Origin: Giesbergeria sp.
GTDB lineage: Bacteria > Pseudomonadota > Gammaproteobacteria > Burkholderiales > Burkholderiaceae_C
Length of the DNA stretch: 64,000 nt
Assembly (NCBI GenBank): GCA_017985015.1
Contig: JAGNYI010000013.1
Span: forward strand, 16,650 to 80,649
Reading direction: 5' to 3'
In this document: positions 63,677 to 64,000 of the stretch, piece by piece
Position numbering within the stretch: position 1 is the first letter of the stretch
Layout: each line of letters opens with the position of its first letter
Position numbers and translations under genes: made by a program
The notes under the pieces: model-generated
What the model saw: the letters and a program-made list of their open reading frames with translations, nothing else
Database searches by the model: none
Told to the model about the DNA's origin: nothing

Positions 63677-64000
63677 TCACGGTGGATCGGGCAGCGGTGC
63701 AGCATGCGGGTGCCCCTTGGCATCCAGCTGGGCCTGGCGGCGCTGCTGGGCCTGAACCCGCAGTTCTGCGGCGCGCTGCTTGTCCAGCAGGCGCTCGCGC
63801 GCTGCCTTGGCATCCAGCGCTCGCTGCGCGCTGGTTCGCGCCCGCTCTGCTTGAACTTCACGGGCTTTCGACGGACCGGCAGCACGGGCGCCGAGCGGCG
63901 CGGCACTGTGCGCGCGAGGCGGCTTTGCATGGGCGGTATCGGACTGTGGCGCCGCTTCTTCCGCTTGCTGCTGGCGCTCCGTCAGATTCTGCTCATGCTG
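63677..64000 (-). CDS. Hypothetical Ala/Gln/Arg-rich coiled-coil protein (5' end beyond window)
   Basis: The last 107 codons of a minus-strand gene, open to the right edge. The visible C-terminus is rich in Ala, Gln, Arg and Lys with strong heptad character (ARTSAQRALDAKAARERLLD, RVQAQQRRQAQLDAKG) and ends PLPDPP. No domain is recognised. It is convergent with the PP2C gene, 33 bp apart. Composition suggests a long helix; function unknown. Confidence 0.65.
   Translation of the reverse strand, partial: QHEQNLTERQQQAEEAAPQSDTAHAKPPRAHSAAPLGARAAGPSKAREVQAERARTSAQRALDAKAARERLLDKQRAAELRVQAQQRRQAQLDAKGHPHAAPLPDPP

Overview
The window looks like chromosome from a GC-rich betaproteobacterium of the order Burkholderiales, most likely family Comamonadaceae (Acidovorax/Simplicispira-like). 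This rests on gene content and order (ilvBHC with pssA, nadE-glnB, suf, clpS-clpA), protein similarity recognised by eye, and a family of short dispersed repeats built around GATAGCT and AAGCGCTAGAGGCC that I associate with this family. No rRNA, tRNA, CRISPR array, prophage or insertion sequence was found. Nearly all the DNA is housekeeping sequence. The most accessory-looking stretch is about 47.6-53.3 kb.

Layout. 1-4.2 kb (minus strand): branched-chain amino-acid operon ilvB-ilvH-ilvC, with pssA downstream beyond a terminator. 4.5-8 kb (plus): an ECF-type sigma factor coupled to DUF3619, DUF3106 and RDD membrane proteins, then dgkA and a LOG-family protein. 8-10 kb (minus): nadE and glnB. 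10.1-17.2 kb (plus): a FemAB/GNAT-like protein and the complete sufBCDSUT iron-sulfur assembly operon. 17.3-19.5 kb: a nitric-oxide module (DUF2249 protein, nnrS, nsrR) around a clear NsrR-type operator. 19.5-23.3 kb: two chemoreceptors. 23.5-26.3 kb: soluble pyrophosphatase (ppa) divergent from the H+-pumping pyrophosphatase (hppA). 26.4-36.6 kb: DUF1631 protein, a small Fur-box gene, hrpA, argA and a GAF/HD-GYP protein. 36.6-43 kb: a GST-like protein, dsbB, the sulfate ABC transporter (sbp-cysT-cysW-cysA) and a divergent TDT/SLAC1-type exporter. 43-49.1 kb: LysR regulator/azoR pair, a Ser/Thr kinase with a cyclic-nucleotide-binding domain, sbcB, a vapBC toxin-antitoxin pair and a VIT1-like transporter. 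49.3-53.1 kb: a large MmeI-like (Type IIL) restriction-modification enzyme. 53.3-64 kb: clpA, clpS, dnaE, bamD, dinG, a PP2C phosphatase and an incomplete coiled-coil gene.

Two themes stand out. First, about thirteen copies or half-copies of one 50-80 bp repeat lie both between and inside genes. In nadE, the GNAT gene, hrpA, dsbB and twice in the restriction enzyme they are read in frame. At pssA, ilvB, the HD-GYP gene and the kinase gene they appear to supply the ribosome-binding site or the stop codon. Second, a 21-bp site upstream of sufB has the same half-sites and 7-bp spacing as the NsrR operator at nnrS/nsrR, suggesting that Fe-S cluster assembly responds to nitric oxide in this organism.

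All functional names come from reading translated sequence for motifs and family resemblance. No database search was possible. Start codons were chosen from family N-termini, overlaps and ribosome-binding sites.
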